Position numbers and translations under genes: made by a program. Under the pieces are notes generated by a model that saw only the letters and a list, made by a program, of their open reading frames with translations, was not told the origin of the DNA and searched no databases. From Pseudomonas sp. SJZ074 (GTDB lineage Bacteria > Pseudomonadota > Gammaproteobacteria > Pseudomonadales > Pseudomonadaceae), in the NCBI RefSeq assembly GCF_007828215.1, contig NZ_VIUE01000014.1:62001-126000 (forward strand): 64,000 nucleotides of DNA, in the 5' to 3' direction. Each line of letters starts with the position of its first letter. Position 1 is the first letter of the stretch. Of this stretch, positions 40,637 through 49,731 are shown in pieces.

Positions 40637-41629
40637 TCATTCAAGTATTCTGGCAGCCCCAAACAAACCGACCCGCACCAACTCCCCGCCCGCCTCTGTC
40701 AGCAGGATCGGTGCCGTCCCCCCCGGCATCACCACACTCACCGGCCCGGCTTTCACCCACCCCACTCGCCACGCGGCGCTGGCCACGGCACTGGCGCTGG
40801 TGCCCGAAGAAGCGGTCGGCCCTTCGCCCCGCTCAAACACCCGGGCAGCGATTCGCCCTTCTGCCTCAAGCCAGGCCCATTGCAGGTTCACACCCGCCGG
40901 GCATGGAATGCCAGCACCACCGGGCAAGGCATAAGCGATGCGAGTCAAGCTTTGGGAAAGTGCCGGGGCGCGCATCTGCGCGTTGCTCGGCAACGCTTCG
41001 GCGCTGTCCACCAAGGTCACGCAATGAGGATTGCCCATGCTCACAAATTGGCTGTTGCCCCACGCCGGGTTCAACGCTTGCAGCACCGCCACTCGACTGA
41101 CTTCGCGCTGATTGAAGCGCACGCTTTCCGTCGTTTGCGCGGCGACGGCCCGAGGCCCGAACAGCGGTTGCCCAAGGTCCAGCCAGAAGCCTGGGGCGCC
41201 TTCGAATTCGGCGGCACGAACCGACGTCTGCAGCGGTGACGAACCTGCGGGTTTGTCGTGATGAACCCGCAACACACAATCGCTCTCTCCCGGCATCAGG
41301 CCTTGCGCCTGCAGGGCATGGGCGAAAATGGTCAGGCCGTTGCCACTGCGCTCGGCCAGGGTGCCGTCGGTGTTGACGATCAACAGATCAAAGGGCGGTT
41401 CATCCTGGAACGGCCCGATCAACAGTCCGTCGCTGCGATGCGCCTTGGCGCCCGGTGGCTGCTCACCCGGCGCCCAGGCGCAAAACGCCTGCACCGCAGC
41501 CGCTGCCCAGGATTCACGGGCTTGTGCCGCCAGGGCCGCCGATGGCGGCAGGTCTACCCCTTGGTCAAGGACTTGTTGCGGTGAGACGACACCATAGATA
41601 TTGCCGCGTGCATCATAGAACTGCGTCAT
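40637..41629 (-). CDS. diaminopimelate-epimerase-like protein without catalytic cysteines
   Basis: A 330-residue DapF-fold protein, start MTQFYDARGN chosen over an upstream in-frame ATG. The two motifs that hold the catalytic cysteines of DapF are present in altered form: RSGNGLTIFA with S95 in place of Cys, and TASSGTSASA with S275 in place of Cys. VSMGNPHCV (about 196-204) and ERGEGPT are retained. Loss of both cysteines argues against racemase activity; isomerase (PhzF-like) or other chemistry, or a binding role, is possible. It faces codA and is divergent from an MFS gene, with about 180 bases between. Confidence 0.7.
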   Translation of the reverse strand: MTQFYDARGNIYGVVSPQQVLDQGVDLPPSAALAAQARESWAAAAVQAFCAWAPGEQPPGAKAHRSDGLLIGPFQDEPPFDLLIVNTDGTLAERSGNGLTIFAHALQAQGLMPGESDCVLRVHHDKPAGSSPLQTSVRAAEFEGAPGFWLDLGQPLFGPRAVAAQTTESVRFNQREVSRVAVLQALNPAWGNSQFVSMGNPHCVTLVDSAEALPSNAQMRAPALSQSLTRIAYALPGGAGIPCPAGVNLQWAWLEAEGRIAARVFERGEGPTASSGTSASAVASAAWRVGWVKAGPVSVVMPGGTAPILLTEAGGELVRVGLFGAARILE

Positions 41630-41679
41630 GGGCCCGATCCGCATTCAACCAGCAGGGCCGCCACTGTATGCTGTCCAGG

Positions 41680-41707
41680 CCCGTGGGAGCAAAGCCTGCT
41701 CGCGATG
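41680..41707. repeat. single, partial REP element
   Basis: CCCGTGGGAGCAAAGCCTGCTCGCGA resembles one arm of the REP pairs at 40517 and 51251, with a mismatch in the stem. It lies upstream of the MFS gene at 41809. Confidence 0.55.
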
Positions 41708-41808
41708 CAGCGCTCTCGGTCGGCACCTTGAGGTCGCCGTGAGGTCAGTGGATATGCCAGCATAGGGGTCCCACCCGCACCACAGCTTCGCAAAGCCAAG
41801 GACGATTC

Positions 41809-42960
41809 ATGACTGCCATCATTCCTCCACCCACGTTTGTTCCCGGACGCCTGGAACAGATGTCCACCCGCATCGCCTACCTCATCGCCGGCGTCGGCAT
41901 CGCCGCCTGGGCGCCGCTGGTGCCTTACGCCAAGGTGCGGGCGAACCTGGATGAAGGCACCCTCGGCCTGCTGTTGTTGTGTCTGGGGGTCGGCTCGATC
42001 CTGGCGATGCCGATTTCCGGCGCATTGGCGGCGCGGTTCGGCTGTCGGCGGGTGCTGAGCGGTGGCACGATCCTGATCTGCCTGGCGCTGCCTTTGCTGG
42101 CGACGATGAGCACGTTTTCCTGGTTGGTGGCCGCGCTGTTCCTGTTCGGCGCCGGGCTCGGCACAGTGGACTCGACCGTGAACCTGCAAGCGGTGATCGT
42201 CGAACGGGCCAGCGGCAAGACCATGATGTCGGGCTTCCACGGCATGTTCAGTCTCGGCGGAATCATCGGCGCGGCTGGCGTCAGTGCGTTGCTCGGCCTC
42301 GGACTGTCGCCGCTGGGCGCGACGCTGGTGGTCAATGGATTGCTGCTGGTGGCGCTGTTCAAGGCGGCGCCGCATTTGTTGCCCTATGGCAGTGAAAGCT
42401 CGGGCCCGGCGTTCGCCATTCCCCACGGCATCGTGTTGTTCATCGGCATCCTGTGTTTCATCGTGTTCCTCGCCGAAGGCGCGGTGCTGGATTGGAGCGC
42501 GGTGTTCCTGGCCACCGAGCGCGGAGTCGAGACCGCCTACGCCGGGCTGGGTTATGCCGCGTTCGCGCTGACCATGACCGTCGGCCGCCTGACCGGCGAT
42601 GCGCTGGTGCATCGCCTGGGCGCCCGGCGGGTGATCATCTATGGCGGCACCACAGCCGCGGTCGGCTTCCTGCTGGCCACCCTGGCGCCGATGTGGCAGG
42701 CGGCACTGTTGGGCTACGCGTTGGTGGGTGCCGGCTGTTCGAATATCGTGCCGGTGCTCTACACCGCCGTCGGCAAACAGACGCTAATGCCCGAAGCGAT
42801 TGCCGTGCCGGCCATCACCACCATCGGCTACGCCGGCATCCTCGCCGGCCCGGCGCTGATCGGCTTCGTCGCCCATGGCAGCAGCCTGAGCCTGGCCTTC
42901 GGGCTGTTGGCGTTGTCGCTAGTGGTGGTGGCGGCCAGCGGGAAGATCCTGAGAGTCTGA
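41809..42960 (+). CDS. MFS transporter (YbjJ-like)
   Basis: A 383-residue major facilitator protein with about 12 membrane segments. The loop between segments 2 and 3 carries ALAARFGCRRVLSGG, the MFS motif A, repeated as ALVHRLGARRVIIYGG in the second half. GFHGMFSLGGIIGAAGVSA and YAGILAGPALIGFVAH are features of the YbjJ/sugar-like subgroup. The substrate is unknown. It is divergent from the DapF-like gene and convergent with the TonB receptor. Confidence 0.82.
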   Translation: MTAIIPPPTFVPGRLEQMSTRIAYLIAGVGIAAWAPLVPYAKVRANLDEGTLGLLLLCLGVGSILAMPISGALAARFGCRRVLSGGTILICLALPLLATMSTFSWLVAALFLFGAGLGTVDSTVNLQAVIVERASGKTMMSGFHGMFSLGGIIGAAGVSALLGLGLSPLGATLVVNGLLLVALFKAAPHLLPYGSESSGPAFAIPHGIVLFIGILCFIVFLAEGAVLDWSAVFLATERGVETAYAGLGYAAFALTMTVGRLTGDALVHRLGARRVIIYGGTTAAVGFLLATLAPMWQAALLGYALVGAGCSNIVPVLYTAVGKQTLMPEAIAVPAITTIGYAGILAGPALIGFVAHGSSLSLAFGLLALSLVVVAASGKILRV

Positions 42961-42976
42961 ATATTCCCGGCCCCCT

Positions 42977-43006
42977 TGTGGCGAGGGGATTTATCCTCTC
43001 GCCACA
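42977..43006. terminator. hairpin between convergent MFS and TonB receptor genes
   Basis: TGTGGCGAGGGGA pairs with TATCCTCTCGCCACA (one mismatch region in the loop). It lies 17 bases past the MFS stop and 17 before the receptor stop, so it may end both transcripts. The same repeat type occurs at 61983. Confidence 0.65.
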
Positions 43007-43022
43007 GAGGCAGTAAGAAGCT

Positions 43023-45461
43023 TCAGAACCCAACACTGGCCTGCACGAAGAACGTCCGCGGCGCGCCAGCGTAGATCCCCGAGTTGTTGTCGCTGGAGCG
43101 GGTGTAGTACTGATGATCGAACAGGTTTTTCACCCCGGCGCCGAGTTTCAGGTTCGACAATTGTTCACCGAAGTCATAACCCGCGCGCACGTTCCACAGC
43201 ACGTAGCCCGGCATGTCGCCGAATTGCCCGTCGGCACTGCCGTCGGTGTGGTAGTTGTCGCTGAAGCTGCCATCGGCATTGACGCTATTGCCCGGTGAGC
43301 GTTGTTTGGACTGGGCAAAGGCATCGAGGTTGTAGGTCCAGCGATTGACCTCGTAGCGCAACCCCACGTTCGCTACCTGGCGGGAGTAGAACGGCAGGTC
43401 ACGCCCCTTGAAGCTCGAGATCTCACCTTCATAGGTCGCCCGGGTGTAGGTGAAACCAGCATTGGCACTCAAGCCTTCGAGGCGCGGGTCCAGCGCGGCC
43501 AGGTCGTAATGCAGCGAGGCCTCCAGGCCCTGGTGCTTGGTGGCGCCCATATTGGTCCAGCCCACGTCGTTACTGATGTACTGCAATTCGTCGTCGAAGT
43601 CGATGTAGAACAGCGTCACTTCCCCGCCCCACACGTCATCGTTGTAGCGCGTGCCGATTTCGTAGGTCTTGGCCTTTTCCGGGCTCAAGCCGTTGGCGGT
43701 GTTGTTGCCATCGCCGCCCTGGCCCAGTTGGAAATATTGCAGGCTGCCGAACGAGGTCTCGTAGTTGGCGAACAGCTTCCAGGCATCGGTCAGGTGGTAC
43801 ATCACGCTCAGGGCCGGCAACGGCTCGTTGCTGTCGATGCTGCGACGTTTCTCCTGCACCGGACGGCCGGCCGTGTCGAGCACCGGGCGGTCGTGCCATT
43901 GCGTGCTGATGCTTTCGAAGCGAATACCCGGGGTGAGGGTCCATTTGCCGACGTCGATCTTGTCGTCGATATAGACCGCATGGGCCTCGGTGCCGCCGGT
44001 ACGGTCCTGATAGACATGGCCGTCGGAGCCCGGACGCACCACCGGCTGGTTATCACGCAACGCCAGGCGACTGGCCTCTTCGTGCATGCCTTCCTTGAGG
44101 TAACGATAACCGACACTGGCCTCCTGGGTGGTGGCGCCGAGGTCGAATACATGGGACACCCGTGGCTCGATGCCGAAGGTGTAGTAAGTACGCGGGTAGG
44201 ACACCAACGTACGCTGGTCCCGGGCGGCAATGGTGCTGCCACGGTAGCTGTCGGAGTAATAAGTCAGCACCTCGGCCTGGGTGCGGTCGCTGATTTCCCG
44301 GATCCACTTGAACGAAACGTCCTTGCGCCGTCCGCTGAAGTTGTCCCAGTCGCGATCGGACTGGTACGGGTCGGCGTCGTACTGTGCCTGGGTCAGCCCG
44401 CCCGGCATGTCGGCCCGGGCGTCGTAGTAATGCAGGTTCAGCGAGAAATCGTCCACCTCGGTGGGCGCCCAATGGGTTTTGAGGATGACGTCGTCGATGT
44501 CGTTGCCATTGTTGCTCTGGCGATAACCGTTGCCGTTCACACCTGAATACAGCAGCGCAACGCCCAAACCGTTATCCGCAGTGCCACCGAGGAACGCCGT
44601 GTCGATGTGCTTCCAGCCACCGCGCTGGGAAGTTTCCAGGGTCGTGCCGATTTCGCCAGTGGCTTTTTCCGGGATGGCGCGGGTCACGAAGTTGATCACC
44701 CCGCCTACGTTCTGCGGCCCATAACGCACAGACCCGGCGCCGCGTACCACGTCGATGCTGTCCAGGTTGCCCGAAGAGATCGGCGCCATGGACAATTGCG
44801 GCTGGCCGTAGGGCGCGAACGCCGCCGGCACGCCGTCGATCAGCACGGTGGAACGTGGCGACAGCCGTGACGTGAGGCCGCGCACGCCGACATTCAGGGC
44901 AATGTCGCTGCCACCGGTGCCGTTGGCGTCCTGCACCTGCACGCCCGGCACGCGCCGCAACACATCGCCGACATTCATGGCGCCTTGCTCCACCATCGCT
45001 TCGCGACGGATCACCGTCCGCGCGCCGGGATGGTTCTGCACCACTTCAGCGTTGGCGTCGCCGAGCCAGTCGCCCACCACCTGGATCTCGGTAGCCCCCA
45101 GTTCCATCGGGCCAGCGGTGGAAGCCGATGGCACCGGCAACACGGTTACCGAACCTTCATCGAGTTGGTAGCGCAGCCCGCTGCCCTGCAGCAGTTGGCG
45201 CAAGGCCGCTTCCGGCAACAGATTGCCGTCCACGGCTGGGGCCTGTTTGCCGGCCACCACCTCCGGACTGAAAAACACCTGCAACGAGGTCTGCTGCCCG
45301 AGCTGGCTCAAGGCCTGGCCCAGCGGCTGCGCCTGGATATGAATGGCGGTGGCGACCTGCTCGGCGAAAGCCTGGGGCAGCGCGGCGCTGACGGCCAGGG
45401 TCAAGGCCAGCGGCAGCCAGCGTGCAGAAGTGCGGTTGTTGTTTTTGGCGGGGGTTTTCAC
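43023..45461 (-). CDS. TonB-dependent siderophore receptor with signalling domain (FecA-like)
   Basis: An 812-residue outer membrane receptor. After a signal peptide (ending near QAFA), an STN signalling domain occupies about residues 40-110 (IHIQAQPLGQALSQLGQQTS; QLLQGSGLRYQLDEGSVTVL). The plug follows with VGDVLRRVPGVQVQDANGTG and INFVTRAIPEK, then the 22-strand barrel ending in FFVQASVGF with a terminal Phe. The STN domain signals to FecR and FecI encoded upstream. The start is GTG with AAGG six bases upstream. The ligand, probably a ferric siderophore, is unknown. Confidence 0.9.
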   Translation of the reverse strand: MKTPAKNNNRTSARWLPLALTLAVSAALPQAFAEQVATAIHIQAQPLGQALSQLGQQTSLQVFFSPEVVAGKQAPAVDGNLLPEAALRQLLQGSGLRYQLDEGSVTVLPVPSASTAGPMELGATEIQVVGDWLGDANAEVVQNHPGARTVIRREAMVEQGAMNVGDVLRRVPGVQVQDANGTGGSDIALNVGVRGLTSRLSPRSTVLIDGVPAAFAPYGQPQLSMAPISSGNLDSIDVVRGAGSVRYGPQNVGGVINFVTRAIPEKATGEIGTTLETSQRGGWKHIDTAFLGGTADNGLGVALLYSGVNGNGYRQSNNGNDIDDVILKTHWAPTEVDDFSLNLHYYDARADMPGGLTQAQYDADPYQSDRDWDNFSGRRKDVSFKWIREISDRTQAEVLTYYSDSYRGSTIAARDQRTLVSYPRTYYTFGIEPRVSHVFDLGATTQEASVGYRYLKEGMHEEASRLALRDNQPVVRPGSDGHVYQDRTGGTEAHAVYIDDKIDVGKWTLTPGIRFESISTQWHDRPVLDTAGRPVQEKRRSIDSNEPLPALSVMYHLTDAWKLFANYETSFGSLQYFQLGQGGDGNNTANGLSPEKAKTYEIGTRYNDDVWGGEVTLFYIDFDDELQYISNDVGWTNMGATKHQGLEASLHYDLAALDPRLEGLSANAGFTYTRATYEGEISSFKGRDLPFYSRQVANVGLRYEVNRWTYNLDAFAQSKQRSPGNSVNADGSFSDNYHTDGSADGQFGDMPGYVLWNVRAGYDFGEQLSNLKLGAGVKNLFDHQYYTRSSDNNSGIYAGAPRTFFVQASVGF

Positions 45462-45559
45462 GTCGAACCTTGTCCTGTCGAATCGCAAGAATACACGTCT
45501 GTTAATGCAAACCAGTTGCAGTTGGACAAGAAGACGAAGAACTCGAAAAAAACCTGAAT

Positions 45560-46543
45560 CTATCGCGCAATAATTTCCTGACTGCCGTCGTCCAGGGTAC
45601 GAACGGCCACCGGCAGGATATTCGGCAAGGCCTTGATCAGCGCTTCAGGGTCGTCGGCGCGAAACACGCTGGTCAGGAGCAGGTTGCCCACCGCTGCACT
45701 GCCGACCCGCAGGGGTTTGCCGCGATAACGGGAGACTTCTTCCGCCACCTCCCTCAGCGGCGCGTTGTTGAATACCAGCTTGCCGTTGCGCCAGGCAGTG
45801 AGTTCATCGGCGTTGATCGCATAAGGCGCAGCGACCTTGCCTTGGGCATCGATCCGGGTACCAAGCCCCGCCGTAAGACTGACGAACTGAGCCTGCGGCG
45901 CATTGCGCCCCTGGACCTTGACGCTGCCCTGCCCAACCGCCACCTGGGTGTGGTCGGCATCGCGGCGCACGTCGAAACGCGTTCCGGTCACCGTCACCTG
46001 GCCGTTGCCCGCCTCCACGGTGAATGGCCGACCGGCGTCATGTTCGACGCTGAACAAAGCCTCGCCTTCGGCCAGTTCCACTCGCCGTTGGTGATGAGCA
46101 AATTGAATCCGCACCCGGCTGCGGCTGTTGAGGTCGATCACCGAGCCGTCCGGCAAGGCGATGTGTCGGCGCTCACCCAGGGCCGTGGCAAATTCCGCGT
46201 TGTAATCGGTGGGAGAACCCAGGCCGCTGAACAAGCCCAATCCAACCGCCACCGCGAGCAGGCCGGCGGCCACTGCATAACGCAACAGGGGTCGACGCTT
46301 GGGCCGTGCGGCGGGACGTTCGGACAACGTTTGCAGGCGTTCCCTGGGCACCAGGTCCGTGGCACTCCAGATACCTTGCAGCGTTTGGATTTCGTCGCGA
46401 TGGACGGGATGCTCCTCCAGCCAGGCGTGAAAATGCTGGCGCTCCTCGACGCTCATGGCCGGGGTTTGCAAGCGCACGAACCATCGCGCCGCATCGTCGC
46501 GAAGCCTGTCCCGCCCGCACGGGCATTCACGGCTATCGGTCAT
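45560..46543 (-). CDS. fecR: FecR-type anti-sigma regulator
   Basis: A 327-residue FecR protein. The cytoplasmic N-terminus (DDAARWFVRLQTPAMSVEER, then HAWLEEHPVHRDEI) is the DUF4880 sigma-binding part. One membrane segment (about 89-107, YAVAAGLLAVAVGLGLFSG) follows, then the periplasmic FecR domain (HIALPDGSVIDLNSRSRVRI, then EGEALFSVEHDAGRPFTVEA) and a C-terminal STN-like domain. It carries the receptor signal across the inner membrane. It lies between the sigma factor and receptor genes on the same strand. Confidence 0.92.
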   Translation of the reverse strand: MTDSRECPCGRDRLRDDAARWFVRLQTPAMSVEERQHFHAWLEEHPVHRDEIQTLQGIWSATDLVPRERLQTLSERPAARPKRRPLLRYAVAAGLLAVAVGLGLFSGLGSPTDYNAEFATALGERRHIALPDGSVIDLNSRSRVRIQFAHHQRRVELAEGEALFSVEHDAGRPFTVEAGNGQVTVTGTRFDVRRDADHTQVAVGQGSVKVQGRNAPQAQFVSLTAGLGTRIDAQGKVAAPYAINADELTAWRNGKLVFNNAPLREVAEEVSRYRGKPLRVGSAAVGNLLLTSVFRADDPEALIKALPNILPVAVRTLDDGSQEIIAR

Positions 46544-46624
46544 GGAAGGTCCTATGGTTCAAAGTAGCCGGATTCAGGGTCGCCAGGCTCAAGCGGCCTG
46601 ATTCGGGTGGGAGCGCGCGAGGAG

Positions 46625-47119
46625 TCATAAAGCACCGTCCAGGCGATCACGCAGATGCCGCAGGGTGCGGATCATATACTTTTCCACCATATTTTTTGAC
46701 AGACCCAGGCGCTCGGCGATTTCCGCCTGGGTCAGGCCTTCGATCTTCTGCCAGACAAACACGGTGCGGCAGTTGGCCGGCAGCTCGGCAAGCGCCCGCT
46801 CGATGGAGTCCGCCAGCTGGATCGCGTGCATGAAATGCTCCGGGTCGCTGGAAAACGACTGACTATGATCGACCGCCTCCTCCATGGCGCCCCGTCGATC
46901 TTCGCGCCGATAGCCATCGACTGCAATGTTGCGTGCCGTCTGGTGCAGATAGGCCCGTGGCTGCTCGACGCCGGCCGAATTGGCCTCAAGCACCCGCACG
47001 AAAGTGTCGTGAGCCAGGTCCTCGGCCTGTTCGCGATTGCGCAGGCGCCGGGTCCAGGTCCCGATCAACTCTTCGTAATGCTCGAAAAAGCCGGGTTTGC
47101 GGGGCAACTTGAGGGTCAT
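46625..47119 (-). CDS. fecI: ECF sigma factor, FecI type
   Basis: A 164-residue iron-starvation sigma factor. Region 2 is YEELIGTWTRRLRNREQAED through LAHDTFVRVLEA (about 11-44), and region 4 is ALAELPANCRTVFVWQKIEG then LTQAEIAERLGLSKNMVEKY (about 106-150). It would direct transcription of the receptor gene. MTLKLPRKPG is taken as the start; an upstream in-frame ATG at 47164 would put the palindrome at 47152-47166 inside the gene. No strong ribosome binding site helps decide. Confidence 0.9.
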   Translation of the reverse strand: MTLKLPRKPGFFEHYEELIGTWTRRLRNREQAEDLAHDTFVRVLEANSAGVEQPRAYLHQTARNIAVDGYRREDRRGAMEEAVDHSQSFSSDPEHFMHAIQLADSIERALAELPANCRTVFVWQKIEGLTQAEIAERLGLSKNMVEKYMIRTLRHLRDRLDGAL

Positions 47120-47151
47120 TACGGCGCGCTGCGGGGACGGGATCTGAATAG

Positions 47152-47166
47152 TAATGGTTACCATTA
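47152..47166. promoter_or_regulatory. possible Fur box upstream of fecI
   Basis: The 15-base perfect palindrome TAATGGTTACCATTA lies in AT-rich sequence 33 bases before the chosen fecI start. Fur boxes are AT-rich dyads of similar form, and genes of this kind are usually Fur-controlled. The match to the 19-base consensus is partial. Confidence 0.45.
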
Positions 47167-47182
47167 ATGTGAAGCAACGGAT

Positions 47183-48310
47183 TCAGACCCGCAACTGGCG
47201 GACGGTCAAGCACACCGCCAGCGCGCCACATAGAACCAAGGTCCAGCCCAACGCCTGGCCCCACCCGGCGAGCATCAGCGCGCCACTGATCAACAAGTAA
47301 TAGAACAAGCCGAACAGTGCCCCGGCGGTACCCAGGCACTCGCGATAATGGGCAAGCGCGGTGCCGAGCACATTGGGTATGGCCACGCCGAACGCTAATA
47401 CGATCAACAGCATTGCGCCGACAAAAGCCGGGCTGCCGAGCAGACCCTGCACGCTCACCCCGCCGATCAGCAGCATCAGTGCAGCGATAGCCGACAACCG
47501 ATTGCCTTTGAACCCTCGTGCCAGCAGCCGCTTGTTCAGCCAGGCGCCCAAACCCGAGCCCAGCGCCAGGATGACGCCACTGTAACCGAACAACCTGGGG
47601 CTCAACCCAAGCCGCTCGAACTGAAATGGCCCAAGGTTGTAGTAACTGAACAGCGCGACATTGAAAGTCGCCACCAATAATGTCGACCGCCAGATGGCCG
47701 GGTCCTTGAGCATCCGCCAAAGCGTCTTCAGCAACGGTTGCGACACCAGGTTGGCCGGCAGTGTCTCAGGCAGGGAACGTGCGCTCCAGAACAGGAGGAT
47801 CAGCGACAGCGCCAATAAGGCGCCGAGTACCCCCTGGTAGCCAAAGAACGCCACCAGGCCTGCACCACAGAACAGGCCAATCGCCGGACTGGCCGCCAGG
47901 GCGATGCCAATCATCGAGAAGACCTGACCCAATTCAGCGCCCTGAAAACGGTCGCGCAGGATCGTCTGGGTCACTACCGAACCAACTGCCGCACCAAACG
48001 CAGCCAACGCCTGAAGCGCCAGCAAGGCATTGAAGGTACCGACACCCAGCGCCAGTACCGTTGCCAATGCATACAACGCCATCCCGCCGAGCATGGCGGG
48101 CCGACGACCGATGCGGTCACACAGACGCCCCCATACCATCACACCCAGGGCGAAACCGAGGAAAAATACGGACAATGTCTGCGCTGCCATTTGCGCGCTG
48201 ACAGCAAATTCCAGACTGATATCTCCCAGTGCAGGGCTATAGAGCGTCTGGGCGATCTGGGGAAACATCACCAGGGCGATGGCCAGGTTGAGTAAATATC
48301 TTGAAGTCAT
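47183..48310 (-). CDS. MFS efflux transporter (NimT-like by context)
   Basis: A 375-residue MFS protein with 12 predicted segments. SRYLLNLAIALVMFPQIAQT opens segment 1; GRLCDRIGRRPAMLGG is motif A; LRDRFQGAELGQVFSMIGIA is the motif C/segment 5 area of drug:H+ antiporters. It is divergent from an AraC-type regulator, the arrangement of E. coli nimT/nimR (nitroimidazole export). The start at 48310 gives a normal N-terminus; one 33 bases upstream is possible. Substrate unknown. Confidence 0.78.
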   Translation of the reverse strand: MTSRYLLNLAIALVMFPQIAQTLYSPALGDISLEFAVSAQMAAQTLSVFFLGFALGVMVWGRLCDRIGRRPAMLGGMALYALATVLALGVGTFNALLALQALAAFGAAVGSVVTQTILRDRFQGAELGQVFSMIGIALAASPAIGLFCGAGLVAFFGYQGVLGALLALSLILLFWSARSLPETLPANLVSQPLLKTLWRMLKDPAIWRSTLLVATFNVALFSYYNLGPFQFERLGLSPRLFGYSGVILALGSGLGAWLNKRLLARGFKGNRLSAIAALMLLIGGVSVQGLLGSPAFVGAMLLIVLAFGVAIPNVLGTALAHYRECLGTAGALFGLFYYLLISGALMLAGWGQALGWTLVLCGALAVCLTVRQLRV

Positions 48311-48408
48311 GACAGCAAGCTCGTCGGATTGAAGACGAGCCATTTTAGAGATTCGGTTTTGTCGTATTATCCAAAGCCAGACAAGTAATCGCTGAAATCG
48401 GACAGCTT

Positions 48409-49173
48409 ATGGCCTGGCTCGACTCTCATGCCCATTTCAACCCCGACCACCACTGCGCAGCGGTGATCGGCCTGGCGTCGACGCTGGGCCAGCACGACTC
48501 CGGCCTGCACACGCATCAGCGTGGCCAGCTGTTGTTCACGCGGCGAGGTTGTGCCCGCATCACCCTGGCGCAGCAGCTCTGCCTGCTGCCGCCGTCACGA
48601 GCCGCCTGGATTCCGCCGCTGATACCTCATCGGGCGGTGATGCAGCAGAGCGTGGACTACCGATCGATTTACCTGGCAGCGTCGCTGTGCAAAGACTTGC
48701 CACCCCAGGTGTGCATCATTGATGTCTCGCCGCTACTGCGAGCGGTCCTCGAACCGATCACCGATGCAGCGTTCGACAGCGATTGGACGCAGGGGCGTAA
48801 CTTGCATCTGCTGGGGTTGTGCCTGGATGAGATTCGCATGGCAACGCAACAACCGATGCTATTGCCGATGCCCGAAGACAAGCGCCTGGCCCCCCTGCTC
48901 GCCAACGCGGATCGCCTGCCGCCGACATTGGCGGTGCTGGAACAACACATCGGCGCCAGCGGCAGGACCATCGGACGGATCTTTCAGCGAGAAACCGGCA
49001 TGGGTTATCAGCAGTGGCGACAGCAATGGCGCTTGATGCGCGCCATTGAACTGTTAGCCACCGGCCACAGCCTGAGCTACAGCGCCTTTGAACTGGGCTT
49101 CGCCAGTGACAGCGCGTTCATTGCATTCTTCAAGCATATGACCGGCCGCACTCCGAGAGCCTATCTGGACTGA
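48409..49173 (+). CDS. AraC family regulator (NimR-like by context)
   Basis: A 254-residue regulator. The N-terminal cupin (HDSGLHTHQRGQLLFTRRGC, then CLLPPSRAAWIPPLIPHRAV, about 29-80) senses a ligand. The C-terminal part has two helix-turn-helices (LAVLEQHIGASGRTIGRIFQ and SYSAFELGFASDSAFIAFFK, about 170-250). It is divergent from the MFS gene with about 100 bases between, so it probably controls it. The ligand is unknown. Confidence 0.85.
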   Translation: MAWLDSHAHFNPDHHCAAVIGLASTLGQHDSGLHTHQRGQLLFTRRGCARITLAQQLCLLPPSRAAWIPPLIPHRAVMQQSVDYRSIYLAASLCKDLPPQVCIIDVSPLLRAVLEPITDAAFDSDWTQGRNLHLLGLCLDEIRMATQQPMLLPMPEDKRLAPLLANADRLPPTLAVLEQHIGASGRTIGRIFQRETGMGYQQWRQQWRLMRAIELLATGHSLSYSAFELGFASDSAFIAFFKHMTGRTPRAYLD

Positions 49174-49187
49174 TCACGAAGCAGGCT

Positions 49188-49628
49188 TCACGCCTCAGGC
49201 ATCTTGCGGAAACCCACCGCCAGGCGGTTCCAGCCATTGATGGTGTTGATGGCAACGGTCAGGTCGACCATTTCCTTGGGAGTGAAATGCTGGTTCAGCA
49301 ATTCGTAGTCGGCGTCCGGCGCATGAGTCTCGCTCAACCGGGTCAGGGCTTCGGTCCAGGCCAGCGCGGCGCGCTCGCGAGGGGTGAAGAACGGCGCTTC
49401 GCGCCAGGCGGTCACGGCGTACAGGCGACGTTCTGTCTCGCCATCCTTGCGGGCATCGGCGGTGTGCATGTCGATGCAGAAGGCACAGCCGTTGATTTGT
49501 GAGGAACGCAGCTTGACCAGTTCGAGCAGGGACTTCTCCAGGCCCAGTTTCATGACAGCGTTTTCCAGGGCCAGCATGGCTTTGAAGGCGTCGGGGGAAG
49601 CGGTGTAGAAATCGATACGCGGTTGCAT
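49188..49628 (-). CDS. AhpD-like carboxymuconolactone decarboxylase family protein
   Basis: A 146-residue alkylhydroperoxidase-like protein. The C48-x2-C51-x3-H55 motif (NGCAFCIDMHT) and the preceding VKLRSSQI helix are the AhpD active-site pattern, which reduces peroxides using thiols. The later WREAPFFTPRERAALAWTEA is typical of this subgroup. It is convergent with the AraC gene. A detoxification role is likely. Confidence 0.88.
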   Translation of the reverse strand: MQPRIDFYTASPDAFKAMLALENAVMKLGLEKSLLELVKLRSSQINGCAFCIDMHTADARKDGETERRLYAVTAWREAPFFTPRERAALAWTEALTRLSETHAPDADYELLNQHFTPKEMVDLTVAINTINGWNRLAVGFRKMPEA

Positions 49629-49731
49629 GGTTTGCTCCAGAACAGTGGGGTGTGGCGCTACGTTAGCCCCAGGCTGGCGCGGTACAAATAGCCAATTATT
49701 GGGAAGTTCGAGTGACCAATGGGCAGGTTGT

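Noticed and set aside
43302..44546. 414-codon plus-strand frame inside the TonB receptor gene
   Set aside because: Antisense to a complete receptor gene; no motifs.
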